DNA from: Mesorhizobium sp. WSM4904
GTDB lineage: Bacteria > Pseudomonadota > Alphaproteobacteria > Rhizobiales > Rhizobiaceae
Length of the DNA: 64,000 bases
Direction: 5' to 3'
Assembly (NCBI RefSeq): GCF_029674545.1
Contig: NZ_CP121354.1
Location: 1,550,001-1,614,000, forward strand
Within the stretch, counting starts at the first letter, position 1. Each line of letters opens with the position of its first letter. Below, piece after piece: positions 26,250 through 35,708 of this stretch. The notes beneath the pieces were generated by a model. That model was not told the DNA's origin and did not search any database. It saw only the letters and a list, made by a program, of their open reading frames with translations. Both the position numbers and the translations under genes were made by a program.

Positions 26250-27214
26250 GCTCTCATCCCGAGGCCGACCACCGGCGGCGTGTCATGCTGCGCACCGCCA
26301 TGGGTCCGGCAATCACCGAAGCCCTGGCCGATCCGTCCGTCATCGAGGTGATGGTCAATCCCGACGGCGCGCTGCGACTCGACCGGTTAGGCGAAGGTCG
26401 GGTCGATACCGACGTTCACATGCACCCGTCCGAGGCAGAACGTATCATCCGCCTGGTTGCTTCGCACGTGCGCGCCGAGGCGCACGCCGACAACCCGATC
26501 GTCAGTGCCGAATTGCCGTCTGGCGAACGCTTCGAAGGCCTGCTGCCACCTGTGGTGTTGGCGCCATGTTTTGCCATCCGCAAGCCCGCCGCGAAAGTCT
26601 ACACCCTGGCCGACTATGTTGCCGAACGCATCATGCTGCCGCTGCAGGCCGATGCGCTGAAAAAGGCCGTCCGCGAGCGGCGCAACATGCTGATCGCCGG
26701 CGGCACTTCCTCGGGGAAGACAACACTCGCCAACGCTCTGCTGGCTGAAGTCGCCGAATGCGACGATCGGGTGATCCTGATCGAGGACACACGCGAACTG
26801 CAGTGCGCGGCCAGGGACTGCGTTGCCCTGAGAACAAGGCGGGGCTCGGTCACCCTTGCCGATCTCGTGCGCTCGACGCTGAGGCTCAGGCCGGACCGCA
26901 TCATCGTGGGCGAGGTGAGGGGCGCGGAAGCGCTCGACATGCTGAAGGCATGGAACACCGGGCACCCAGGCGGCATCGCTACCGTACACGCCAATTCCGC
27001 GCGCTCGGCTCTCTATCGCATTGAGCAACTCGCCCAGGAAGCGGTGGTCACCGTTCCCCGCCGGCTCATCGCTGAGGCGATAGATCTGATCGTCTTCATA
27101 GCGGGACGCGGCTCGTCGCGCCACATCGACGCAATCGCCGAGGTCACCGGTCTCGACGGCAGCGGCGATTACGCCGTTGCCCCGCTCACGCTTTCGCAAC
27201 TCCAGCAGCTTTGA
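26246..27214 (+). CDS. trbB: TrbB, VirB11-type secretion ATPase
   Basis: 322 residues, normal for TrbB. Walker A GGTSSGKTTLANAL, Asp box VILIEDTRELQ, Walker B-like IIVGEVRGAEALDML and the His box GHPGGIATVHAN are all present. This hexameric ATPase at the inner membrane powers pilus assembly and DNA transfer. Start overlaps the upstream stop. Confidence 0.95.
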   Translation: MSSHPEADHRRRVMLRTAMGPAITEALADPSVIEVMVNPDGALRLDRLGEGRVDTDVHMHPSEAERIIRLVASHVRAEAHADNPIVSAELPSGERFEGLLPPVVLAPCFAIRKPAAKVYTLADYVAERIMLPLQADALKKAVRERRNMLIAGGTSSGKTTLANALLAEVAECDDRVILIEDTRELQCAARDCVALRTRRGSVTLADLVRSTLRLRPDRIIVGEVRGAEALDMLKAWNTGHPGGIATVHANSARSALYRIEQLAQEAVVTVPRRLIAEAIDLIVFIAGRGSSRHIDAIAEVTGLDGSGDYAVAPLTLSQLQQL

Positions 27215-27226
27215 AAGGCCTTCCTC

Positions 27227-27535
27227 ATGCGCAAGAAGCTTCGCTTTCTTTCGTCCACAGCGCTCGCGTTTCTTATCACGGCCCCGGTTTATGCCGCCGG
27301 CTCCGGCATGCCGTGGGAGCAGCCGCTGCAGCAGATCCTGGAGTCCGTGCAGGGACCGGTCGCCAAGATCGTTGCGGTGATCATCATTATCACCACCGGC
27401 CTGACGCTTGCCTTCGGCGACACCGCCGGTGGTTTTCGGCGCCTGATTCAGATCGTCTTCGGTCTGTCGATCGCCTTCGCGGCATCGAGCTTCTTCCTCT
27501 CCTTCTTCTCCTTCGGTGGTGGGGCGCTCGTCTGA
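27227..27535 (+). CDS. trbC: TrbC, conjugative pilin
   Basis: 102 residues: a signal sequence (to about 25, ending VYAAG) and two hydrophobic helices (IVAVIIIITTGLTLAFG and the FGLSIAFAASSFFL segment), the layout of TrbC/VirB2 pilins. TraF (2599-3147) is its likely processing enzyme. The last base of its stop is the first of the trbD start. Confidence 0.92.
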   Translation: MRKKLRFLSSTALAFLITAPVYAAGSGMPWEQPLQQILESVQGPVAKIVAVIIIITTGLTLAFGDTAGGFRRLIQIVFGLSIAFAASSFFLSFFSFGGGALV

Positions 27536-27807
27536 TGGCCGCCGGGGAGCAGCATATCGAGGGCTTCGCAGTACCGGTCCACCGGGCGCTGACCGAGCCG
27601 ATCCTGCTCGGCGGGGCTCCGCGCGCGGTGGCGATCCTCAACGGTACAGTGGCCGCGGCCATTGGCTTCGGCTTGCAGCAATGGATTGCTGGTCTGGTGC
27701 TTTGGATCGCAGGCCACTCGTTAGCGGTGTTTGCCGCAAGACGCGATCCGGACTTCGCCAGCGTGCTTGTGCGCCACCTACGTCTGAAGGGGTGGCTTGC
27801 ATGCTGA
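27535..27807 (+). CDS. trbD: TrbD, VirB3-like membrane protein
   Basis: 90 residues starting MAAGEQHIEGFAVPVHRAL, with one or two membrane helices (about 30-60). VirB3-type inner-membrane component that works with the TrbE ATPase in pilus assembly. Overlaps trbC by one base and trbE by seven, so tightly coupled. Confidence 0.92.
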   Translation: MAAGEQHIEGFAVPVHRALTEPILLGGAPRAVAILNGTVAAAIGFGLQQWIAGLVLWIAGHSLAVFAARRDPDFASVLVRHLRLKGWLAC

Positions 27808-30251
27808 ACCTTTCGGAATATCGAAGCAAAGCCGACCGGCTTGCCGACCATCTACCCTGGGCTGCCTTGGTGGCGCCCGGCATCGTGCTCAACAAGGACG
27901 GCAGCTTTCAGCGGACGTTGCGGTTCCGCGGCCCGGATCTCGAAAGTGCGACGGAGGCTGAACTCGTCGGCATTTGCGCCCGGGCGAACAATGCTCTCAG
28001 ACGCCTTGGCTCTGGCTGGGCATTGTTCTTTGAGGCCGAGCGCACAGAAGCGCTGGGCTATCCGAACTCGCATTTTCCTGACGCCGCGTCGTGGCTGGTC
28101 GACGAAGAACGCCGCGCTGCTTTCGAGGGGAAGGTAGCGCACTACGAGAGCCGCTATCATCTGACCTTGGTGTTTATGCCACCGCCGGACGCCCAGGCGC
28201 GCGCAGAAAGCACGCTCGTCGACTCTCATTATTCCCGAGGAGAAAGAGACTGGCGCCAGGATCTGGCGAGGTTCCGTGACGAGACCAACCGCGTGCTCGA
28301 TCTCTTCTCGGGTTTCATGTCCGAAGTACGCGTCCTCGATGATGCTCAGACGTTGACCTACCTCCACGGCACGATTTCGCCTCGTCGCCATCCTATCATG
28401 GCCCCGGAAACGCCGATATATCTGGATGCAATCCTGGTCGATGCGCCGCTTACCGGTGGCCTGGAGCCGATGCTGGGTGAGCAGCATCTTCGCACACTGA
28501 CCATCCTCGGCTTTCCGAACCTCACCCGGCCCGGAATCCTCGATACCCTCAATCATCAGGATTTCGCCTATCGCTGGATGACGCGCTTCATTCCGCTCGA
28601 GAAAACGGAAGCCACGAAGACGCTGACGCGATTGCGCCGGCAGTGGTTTGCCAAGCGCAAATCGATCGTGGCAATCCTACGCGAGGTCATTACCAACGAG
28701 CCGGTCCCGCTTGTCGATAGCGATGCCGACAACAAGGCGCTCGATGCCGACGAAGCCCTTCAGGCATTGGGCGGTGATCATGTGAGTTTCGGCTATCTCA
28801 CCACCACCGTGACGGTGTGGGGCGAGGATCGCCAAGCCGCTGCAGAGAAGCTTCGCGCGGTCGAGCGCATCATCAATGGGCTCGGCTTCACCACGATCCG
28901 AGAAGGCGTCAATGCGGTCGAGGCTTGGCTCGGCTCATTGCCTGGCCATGTCTACGCTAACGTTCGCCAACCGCTCGTTCATACATTGAACCTTGCCCAT
29001 CTCATGCCGCTGTCGTCGGTTTGGGCCGGTCCTGCGACAAACGAGCATCTCGCGAAAGTCACCCAAACCGAAGCGCCACCGCTTTTCGTTGCCGAGACCA
29101 GTGGGTCGACACCGTTTCGGCTTTCCACCCACGTCGAAGATGTCGGCCACATGCTGGTTGTTGGTCCGACCGGCGCCGGCAAGTCGGTTCTGCTTGCTCT
29201 GATTGCTCTGCAGTTCAGGCGCTACGCCGGCGCCCAGGTTTATGTCTTCGACAAAGGCAATTCGGCCCGTGCTGCAACACTTGCCATGGGTGGAGAACAC
29301 CACGCGCTAGGAGCGGACGGTTCCCTTGCCTTTCAGCCACTGCGCAGCATCAACGACCAGGCTAGCCGAAGCTGGGCGGCCGAATGGATCGCCAGCCTTG
29401 TTGCCCACGAGAACGTCACCGTCACGCCGGAGGTGAAGGAGGCTATTTGGTCAGCGCTGGCCAGCCTTGCCACCGCGCCGGCGCAGGAACGCACACTGAC
29501 CGGTCTTTCGGTCCTGCTTCAATCCAATGCGCTGAAGACCGCATTGATGCCCTACACGCTCGACGGTCCCTTCGGCCGCCTGCTCGATGCCGATCATGAT
29601 GGGCTGGCCTTGTCGGATGTGCAGTGTTTCGAGACCGAGGAGTTAATGCACAGCCAAAGCGCTTTGCTGCCGGTGCTTACCTATCTGTTCCAGCGACTTG
29701 AGGAACGGTTCGACGGACGGCCCACGCTGATCATGCTCGACGAGGCGTGGGTCTATCTCGACAATCCGCTGTTCGCCGCCCGCATCCGCGAATGGCTGAA
29801 GGTGCTGCGAAAGAAGAACGTGTCGGTTGTCTTCGCTACGCAGTCGCTGGCTGATATCGCGGGCTCTGGCATAGCGCCGGCAATCATCGAAAGCTGCCCG
29901 CAGCGCATTTTCCTTCCCAATGATCGTGCCGTGGAACCCCAGGCGCGCACAGCCTACGAGCGCTTCGGTTTAAGCGAGCGGCAGATCGAATTGATCGCCC
30001 GCGCCACGCCGAAGCGTCAGTATTATCTGCAATCGCGCCGCGGCAACCGTCTGTTCGAGCTCGAGCTTGGCCCCATCGCTCTTGCGCTTTGCGGTGCTTC
30101 CGATCCGGCCACGCAGACTCTGATCGACAGGATCATGTCCGAAGACGGGCAAGGCAGCTTTGCCTCGCAGTTCCTGATCGCGCGCGGCCTCGATTGGGCC
30201 GGCGAACTTCTCAAGCAATTCCCTCAACCAGACAAGGAGCAATTCTCATGA
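27801..30251 (+). CDS. trbE: TrbE, VirB4-type ATPase
   Basis: 816 residues from ATG 27801, the normal length of TrbE. Walker A VVGPTGAGKSVLL and Walker B LIMLDEAWVYL stand in the C-terminal half; the N-terminal CagE/VirB4 domain precedes. It energises the type IV secretion channel at the inner membrane. Overlaps trbD and, by ATGA, trbJ. Confidence 0.95.
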   Translation: MLNLSEYRSKADRLADHLPWAALVAPGIVLNKDGSFQRTLRFRGPDLESATEAELVGICARANNALRRLGSGWALFFEAERTEALGYPNSHFPDAASWLVDEERRAAFEGKVAHYESRYHLTLVFMPPPDAQARAESTLVDSHYSRGERDWRQDLARFRDETNRVLDLFSGFMSEVRVLDDAQTLTYLHGTISPRRHPIMAPETPIYLDAILVDAPLTGGLEPMLGEQHLRTLTILGFPNLTRPGILDTLNHQDFAYRWMTRFIPLEKTEATKTLTRLRRQWFAKRKSIVAILREVITNEPVPLVDSDADNKALDADEALQALGGDHVSFGYLTTTVTVWGEDRQAAAEKLRAVERIINGLGFTTIREGVNAVEAWLGSLPGHVYANVRQPLVHTLNLAHLMPLSSVWAGPATNEHLAKVTQTEAPPLFVAETSGSTPFRLSTHVEDVGHMLVVGPTGAGKSVLLALIALQFRRYAGAQVYVFDKGNSARAATLAMGGEHHALGADGSLAFQPLRSINDQASRSWAAEWIASLVAHENVTVTPEVKEAIWSALASLATAPAQERTLTGLSVLLQSNALKTALMPYTLDGPFGRLLDADHDGLALSDVQCFETEELMHSQSALLPVLTYLFQRLEERFDGRPTLIMLDEAWVYLDNPLFAARIREWLKVLRKKNVSVVFATQSLADIAGSGIAPAIIESCPQRIFLPNDRAVEPQARTAYERFGLSERQIELIARATPKRQYYLQSRRGNRLFELELGPIALALCGASDPATQTLIDRIMSEDGQGSFASQFLIARGLDWAGELLKQFPQPDKEQFS

Positions 30252-30973
30252 TGCGGCGACGCCTTCTCTCCGGCCTGATCACCGTTTCCCTGATCGCCAA
30301 GCCTATGGCCGACTATGTGCAGCCCGCCTACGCCCTTATCGTGTTCGATCCGTCCAATTATGCGCAGAACGTGCTGACGGCCGCGCGCGCATTGGAGCAG
30401 ATCAACAACCAGATCCAGTCGCTGCAGAATCAGGCGACCATGCTGCAGAACATGGCGCGCAATCTTCAGCGTCTGGATTTCTCTTCCGTTGGCCAACTCA
30501 CCGGTTCGCTCCATCGCATCGACGGCTTGATGGACCAGGCGAGTGGCCTCAGCTTTGATCTGGGCAAGCTTCAAGACCAGTGGCGCAGCCAATATCCGGA
30601 AAGCTACGACGCCACGATCAAAGTCAGCGATGTGGCGAGTGCTGCGCGGGAGCGTTGGCAAACCGCCATGCAGGCGTTCCGCCAGACCATGGGTGTCCAG
30701 TCGCAAATCGTCGAGAACGTCCGCGCCGACGGCGATCTGCTCGCCGATCTCGTCAACCGCAGCCAAGGGGCGGCCGGTGCGCTTCAGGCAAGCCAGGCCA
30801 CCAACCAGCTGATGGCGCTTTCGACAAAACAGCAGATGCAGATCCAGACGCTGCTCGCAACGCAGTTTCGAGCTGAGGCCGAGGATGCCGCCCGCAAGGC
30901 CCAGTCAGACGAAGCCGCCCGCGAGATGACGAAGCGATTCTTGGGTACCGGCTCGGCTTATCCCGGCAATTAA
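30248..30973 (+). CDS. trbJ: TrbJ, VirB5-like periplasmic component
   Basis: 241 residues: a signal peptide (cleavage likely after PAYA near 30) and long coiled-coil-prone helices (QINNQIQSLQNQATMLQNMARNLQRL). TrbJ is the minor pilus component VirB5 equivalent. Only 33 bases separate it from trbL; the small entry-exclusion gene trbK, which usually lies between them, is absent. Confidence 0.92.
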   Translation: MMRRRLLSGLITVSLIAKPMADYVQPAYALIVFDPSNYAQNVLTAARALEQINNQIQSLQNQATMLQNMARNLQRLDFSSVGQLTGSLHRIDGLMDQASGLSFDLGKLQDQWRSQYPESYDATIKVSDVASAARERWQTAMQAFRQTMGVQSQIVENVRADGDLLADLVNRSQGAAGALQASQATNQLMALSTKQQMQIQTLLATQFRAEAEDAARKAQSDEAAREMTKRFLGTGSAYPGN

Positions 30974-31006
30974 TCACGAGTTCATCACGACGAGAAAGGC
31001 AGCGGC

Positions 31007-32329
31007 ATGAACGACCTTGGCGTCATCGATCGCTTCATGGAGACCTTCATCCGCTACATCGACAGCGGGTTCGGTCTGCTATCGGGCGACCTCGCCTTCC
31101 TCACTACCATTCTGATCGGCATTGACATCACACTTGCCGGCCTGGCGTGGGCGCTCGGCGACGAAACCAGCGTTCTCGGCCGGCTTGTCCGCAAGGTGCT
31201 CTATGTTGGCGTCTTCGCCTTCATTCTGAACAATTTCAAGAACCTCGCCGATATCGTTTATCGTTCTTTTGCCGGTCTCGGGATTAAGGCGTCGGCCGGC
31301 AATCTGTCGGCAGACAATCTCTTGCGCCCGGGCCGCATTGCCGCGACCGGTTTCGAAGGTGCTTGGCCAATGCTTGACCAAGCCAGTCAGCTCCTGGGCT
31401 TCCCGGAAATCTTCGGCAACGCACTGACCATCTTCGTGCTGCTGATGGCCTGGTTCCTGGTCATCATCGCCTTCTTCATCCTTTCCATCCAGCTTTTCAT
31501 CACCATCCTTGAGTTCAAGCTCACCACGCTGGCAGGTTTTGTTTTGGTTCCATTCGCACTTTGGAACCGTTCAGCGTTCCTGGCCGAACGCGTGCTCGGC
31601 CATGTTATCTCGTCAGGCATCAAGGTGATGGTGCTCGCCGTCATTGTCGGTATCGGCTCCACGCTCTTCGGGGAGTTCGCTTCCGCATTGCAAGGCAAGG
31701 AGCCGGATCTTGCCGGTGCCATGTCCCAGGTACTGGGCGCACTGGCATTGCTTGGCCTTGGCATTTTTGGGCCGGGGATCGCGTCGGGTCTTGTCTCAGG
31801 CGCACCGCAGCTTGGGGCGGGCGCCGCCCTCGGCACGACCGCGGCGGCAGCGGGTGTATCACTCGTTGCTGGAGGCACAGCATTTGCTGGCGCGCGTATG
31901 GCAACCAGCGGCGGTGTCGCCGCCATCCGAGCCGGCACAACAATGGGATCGGCTGCTTCCACGTCATGGCAGATCGGGCGCGCAACCTCGCCCGACGCTG
32001 GCCTCTCCGGTGTGGCTGCTGGAATGCATGGTGTAACCAGTGCAGCTGGCGGCGCCGCTATACGCATAGCGCGATCCGCCACTGCAAGTGTTGGGCGCAA
32101 CGCCGATGCCGGGCGCGATGCCGCGTGGACCGCGACCGGCGGCACGCCGACAGCGCCAATGACCGAACGCTCTGCCGGTTCGGCCACTGTTTCGGCGCCG
32201 ACGTGGGCAAGGCGCCTACGTTCTGAACAGACCGCCCGTGCAAATCGCCACGCTGCCATGCAAGCTGTCCGAGACGGAGACCGGCCGGGAGGCAGCGCCA
32301 CCCCCTCTCTCAACGACAAGGATGACTAG
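31007..32329 (+). CDS. trbL: TrbL, VirB6-like polytopic membrane protein
   Basis: 440 residues with about six membrane segments in the first 270 and a Gly/Ala/Ser-rich hydrophilic tail. It forms the inner-membrane channel part of the mating apparatus. Followed without gap by trbF. Confidence 0.93.
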   Translation: MNDLGVIDRFMETFIRYIDSGFGLLSGDLAFLTTILIGIDITLAGLAWALGDETSVLGRLVRKVLYVGVFAFILNNFKNLADIVYRSFAGLGIKASAGNLSADNLLRPGRIAATGFEGAWPMLDQASQLLGFPEIFGNALTIFVLLMAWFLVIIAFFILSIQLFITILEFKLTTLAGFVLVPFALWNRSAFLAERVLGHVISSGIKVMVLAVIVGIGSTLFGEFASALQGKEPDLAGAMSQVLGALALLGLGIFGPGIASGLVSGAPQLGAGAALGTTAAAAGVSLVAGGTAFAGARMATSGGVAAIRAGTTMGSAASTSWQIGRATSPDAGLSGVAAGMHGVTSAAGGAAIRIARSATASVGRNADAGRDAAWTATGGTPTAPMTERSAGSATVSAPTWARRLRSEQTARANRHAAMQAVRDGDRPGGSATPSLNDKDD

Positions 32330-33061
32330 ATGCTCTTCAAGCGACCCGTGCACCGTTACGGCAAAACACCCGAACCGGTCACGCCGTATCAAAAAGCCGC
32401 CCAGCTGTGGGACGAGCGCATCGGCTCATCTCGACTGCAGGCCAGGAACTGGCGGATCATGGCCCTTGGCTGCCTGGCCTTGGCGACCGGGCTTTCCGGC
32501 GGACTCGTATGGCAGTCGATGCAAAGCCGTGTCGTGCCTTATGTCGTCGAGGTCGATGGCTTCGGCGAGACGCGCGCCGTCGCGCCGGCGATCCGGAATT
32601 ATGAGCCCTCGGATGCTCAGATCGCCTGGCATCTCGGCCGCTTCATCCAGAATGTCCGTTCCGTTTCCACCGATCCGGTTTTGGTACGGCAGAACTGGTT
32701 GGCAGCGTACGACTTTGCTAGCGATCGCGCAGCGCTCTTCCTCAACGAATACGCCAAGGCGAACGACCCCTTCGGTCAGATCGGAACGCGCAGTGTTTCG
32801 GTACAGGTCACCAGCGTGGTCAGAGCCTCCGAAAGTTCATTCCAGGTCAAATGGACCGAGCAGGTGTTTGAGCGCGGAAGCCTTGCCAGCACGATGCGCT
32901 GGACTGCGATCCTCACGATCGTGATTCGCTCGCCAAGCAATACGGATCAGCTGCGCAAGAATCCGCTCGGCGTCTTCATCAATGCCATTGACTGGTCACG
33001 CGAGCTCGACAGCGCCGTCCCAACCCCCCTTTCTCCGACGGAGTCCACCAATGAAAGGTAA
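32330..33061 (+). CDS. trbF: TrbF, VirB8-like protein
   Basis: 243 residues: cytosolic N-terminus (YGKTPEPVTPYQKAAQLWDERIG), one membrane helix (about 42-62) and a periplasmic VirB8 domain. Assembly factor of the type IV channel. Its last 11 bases overlap the trbG start. Confidence 0.94.
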   Translation: MLFKRPVHRYGKTPEPVTPYQKAAQLWDERIGSSRLQARNWRIMALGCLALATGLSGGLVWQSMQSRVVPYVVEVDGFGETRAVAPAIRNYEPSDAQIAWHLGRFIQNVRSVSTDPVLVRQNWLAAYDFASDRAALFLNEYAKANDPFGQIGTRSVSVQVTSVVRASESSFQVKWTEQVFERGSLASTMRWTAILTIVIRSPSNTDQLRKNPLGVFINAIDWSRELDSAVPTPLSPTESTNER

Positions 33062-34088
33062 AATGTCACCGATTCGTGCCGTGCTGATCCTATCGGTGTC
33101 GGCAGCGGTCGTTTCCGCTTGTGCATCGAAGAAGGTGCCGCCGCCTGAGATTTCCTATGACGCTGCCGACTTCAAACCGGCCGCGATCGAAAAGGCGCCG
33201 GAGAGGCCGATTAGAATTGTCGAGGTGCCAAAACCACTGCCGCTGCCTGGCCAAATGCAGCCCGAGCCCGGCAAGGCCGAGGACAAGCGCCCCCCTGAAG
33301 AACGCGTCGCTGATGCCAACAAAGCCGCGACCCAGCAACCCACCAAGTACGGGTATGTTAATGCCGTGCAAGTCTACCCCTTCACCGATGGCGCGCTTTA
33401 TCAACTCTATGCCGCGCCGGAGCGCGTGACCGACATCGCTCTGCAGCCGGGCGAGAAACTAACCGCCGTGTCGGCTGGCGACACCGTGCGCTGGGTCATT
33501 GGCGATACCGCAAGCGGCACCGGTGACAATCAGCGCACCCATGTTCTGGTAAAACCCTTCGCGCCGGGTCTTGCCACCAATGTCGTCATTACGACGGACC
33601 GGCGGACCTATCATTTGCAGCTTCAAAGCACCGAGAAGACCGCAATGGCGGCAATCTCCTGGACCTACAGCCAAGACCAGATCATCGCGCTTCGCCAGCG
33701 CAATGCTCAAGCCGAGGCAGTTACACCGGTCGCGTCGAATATCGCGCTCGAAAACCTTCGCTTTCGCTACTCAATCAGTGGCGACACACCGCCCTGGAGA
33801 CCGACGCGAGCCTTCGACGACGGCAGCAAGGTCTATATTGAGTTCCCTCGTCGCATAGATCAGGGCGAGGCGCCACCACTCTTCATCGTCGGCGCAGATG
33901 GGAGCAGCGAGCTCGTCAACTATCGCGTGCGCGGCAACTATTACATCGTCGATCGGCTCTTCGCCGCGGCCGAACTTCGCCTCGGCACCAAGCGGCAGCA
34001 GGTGATCCGCATCAGCAGGATTGACGGCAGGCAACCGCAACGGCGGATCTCGCTCTTTCGCGGCAGCCGGCGAGGTGAGGACTCATGA
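33051..34088 (+). CDS. trbG: TrbG, VirB9-like protein
   Basis: 345 residues from ATG 33051. The N-terminal signal ends in a lipobox-like SACAS (Cys about 24), the middle is Pro-rich and the C-terminal VirB9/CagX domain contains DGSKVYIEFP and YRVRGNYYIVDRLF. Outer-membrane-associated core complex subunit. Overlaps trbI by ATGA. Confidence 0.94.
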   Translation: MKGKMSPIRAVLILSVSAAVVSACASKKVPPPEISYDAADFKPAAIEKAPERPIRIVEVPKPLPLPGQMQPEPGKAEDKRPPEERVADANKAATQQPTKYGYVNAVQVYPFTDGALYQLYAAPERVTDIALQPGEKLTAVSAGDTVRWVIGDTASGTGDNQRTHVLVKPFAPGLATNVVITTDRRTYHLQLQSTEKTAMAAISWTYSQDQIIALRQRNAQAEAVTPVASNIALENLRFRYSISGDTPPWRPTRAFDDGSKVYIEFPRRIDQGEAPPLFIVGADGSSELVNYRVRGNYYIVDRLFAAAELRLGTKRQQVIRISRIDGRQPQRRISLFRGSRRGEDS

Positions 34089-35299
34089 TCGAAAATTCCC
34101 GCTCTGGCATCCCGCCGAAACTGGATCCCGAGGAACTGCAGCTTCGGGCCTCTCCCCGCCGCGTGGTGCGGTTCAGGCGCGGTGTGATCATCGCGATCGC
34201 AGCGCTCGGATCCGGCGCTGTCTTCGGCGTTACCATGATCGCCCTCCAGGGGCCGGCCCTTCGCATCAGGGATCAGGCGGAAGATCTCTACAACACTGAG
34301 CGCAAACCAACCGCCGAGGGGCTCGATACGCTTCCCCATGACTATTCCGGCATGAAGCCGAAGCCTCCCGTCCTTGGGCTACCTTTGCCGGGCGACCTCG
34401 GCCGCCCCATCCTCGAGCGGCAGCGCCAGCTCGGCATCGTGCCGGGCCAAGACATCTCGGCCGAGGAGCAGCGTCTAGCGCAGCAGGCGATCGAAGCGCG
34501 TGAATCGCGGGTGCTTTTCCGCGTCGAAAATCGAGCTCAAAAGACAGATGTCGGAGAGAGCGTGCAAACTGCTCAGCATCCATTTGAGGCGCTTCCCCAA
34601 TCCGAAGCAGGACGCGCGTCAGCCTCGGTGGCGGCGGCGGAAGGCGACCAGAACAATCAGCAGCGAAAGCTTGATTTTCTCAGCCAGCGGAGCACTGGCG
34701 GGATCTACAATCCGCATGCGCTGCAGACGCCGATCTCGCCATATCAACTGATGGCTGGCAGCGTGATTGCCGCCAGCCTGATCACCGGCATCAATTCCGA
34801 TTTGCCGGGCCTTGTCGTCGCGCAAGTCACCGAAAATGTGCACGACACGGTCACGGGCAACATATTGCTGATTCCGCAGGGCTCACGTCTTATCGGCGTC
34901 TACGACAGCGTCGTCGCGTTCGGGCAAAAGCGAGCGCTGCTGGTCTGGCAGCGCATTCTGCTGCCCGACGGCTCGTCGGCCGAAATCGACAATCTGCCCG
35001 CGAGCGACACCGCCGGCTACGCAGGGCTGGAAGACGAAGTCGATTTCCACACTTGGCAGATGATCAAGGGAGTGGCGCTTGCCACATTGCTCGGTGTCGG
35101 CACAGAATTCAGCCTCGGCGAAAACGAGAGCGATCTGGTCAAGGCGATCCGGGAATCAGCCCAGCAGAACGCCAGTCGAGCCGGCCAGCGCATCACCGAA
35201 AAAAACCTCAATATCCAGCCCACCATCGTCGTCCGCCCAGGTTGGCCACTGCGCGTCATCGTGCACAAGGACATCGTGCTGCGGCCATACGCCAGTTGA
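34085..35299 (+). CDS. trbI: TrbI, VirB10-like protein
   Basis: 404 residues: short cytosolic part, one membrane helix (about 33-53), Pro-rich linker and the C-terminal VirB10 barrel domain (LVVAQVTENVHDT, LLIPQGSRLIGVYDS, LPDGSSAEIDNLP). It spans the periplasm and links inner and outer membrane parts of the channel. Confidence 0.95.
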   Translation: MIENSRSGIPPKLDPEELQLRASPRRVVRFRRGVIIAIAALGSGAVFGVTMIALQGPALRIRDQAEDLYNTERKPTAEGLDTLPHDYSGMKPKPPVLGLPLPGDLGRPILERQRQLGIVPGQDISAEEQRLAQQAIEARESRVLFRVENRAQKTDVGESVQTAQHPFEALPQSEAGRASASVAAAEGDQNNQQRKLDFLSQRSTGGIYNPHALQTPISPYQLMAGSVIAASLITGINSDLPGLVVAQVTENVHDTVTGNILLIPQGSRLIGVYDSVVAFGQKRALLVWQRILLPDGSSAEIDNLPASDTAGYAGLEDEVDFHTWQMIKGVALATLLGVGTEFSLGENESDLVKAIRESAQQNASRAGQRITEKNLNIQPTIVVRPGWPLRVIVHKDIVLRPYAS

Positions 35300-35311
35300 G
35301 CAGGAGTTATC

Positions 35312-35554
35312 ATGGCTGACCTGAAACTTGGAAAACTTCCGGACCGAACAGCTTCGAAGATCACCATTACCGTCAGCGCGGAGCTGAGCCAAACACTCAA
35401 GGAGTATGCTGCACTTTACCGTCAGACCTATGGTCAGTCTGAAACCGTGGCAGAACTCATCCCTTTCATGCTGGCGGCGTTTCTGGAAGGCGACCGAGCC
35501 TTTGCCAAGGCCAGAAAGGAACGTCTGCCGACGGAGCTTGCCGGAAAATCGTGA
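35312..35554 (+). CDS. DUF2274 family protein
   Basis: 80 residues, starting MADLKLGKLPDRTASKITITV. DUF2274 proteins regularly follow trbI in rhizobial and other proteobacterial elements. A ribbon-helix-helix-like fold is possible (SAELSQTLKEYAALYRQTYG); function unknown. It ends the trb operon; the next small frame overlaps its stop. Confidence 0.85.
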   Translation: MADLKLGKLPDRTASKITITVSAELSQTLKEYAALYRQTYGQSETVAELIPFMLAAFLEGDRAFAKARKERLPTELAGKS

Positions 35555-35708
35555 CTCCTCCGCTAGGGCAGCTGGAACATTGCCTAGCTGTCGCGACCTA
35601 CCTGCTCCTCGCGAAGCATAGGATCAAACACCTTGGAATGCAGGTATGCGCAAGAGATGATGTGGAAGGAGATACCGCGCAACAGCCTAAGTTTGCATTT
35701 TCGATTTG
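35551..35708 (+). pseudogene. Small ORF interrupted by an IS element
   Basis: The frame begins with an ATGA-like overlap (GTGACTCC at 35551) to DUF2274 and reads LEHCLAVATYLLLAKH, similar to LEWCLAVAAYLVIRH of the ORF at 54148-54483. At 35709 an IS begins and the last codons up to 35751 come from the IS end. Probably the 5' part of an unknown gene cut by the insertion. Confidence 0.45.
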
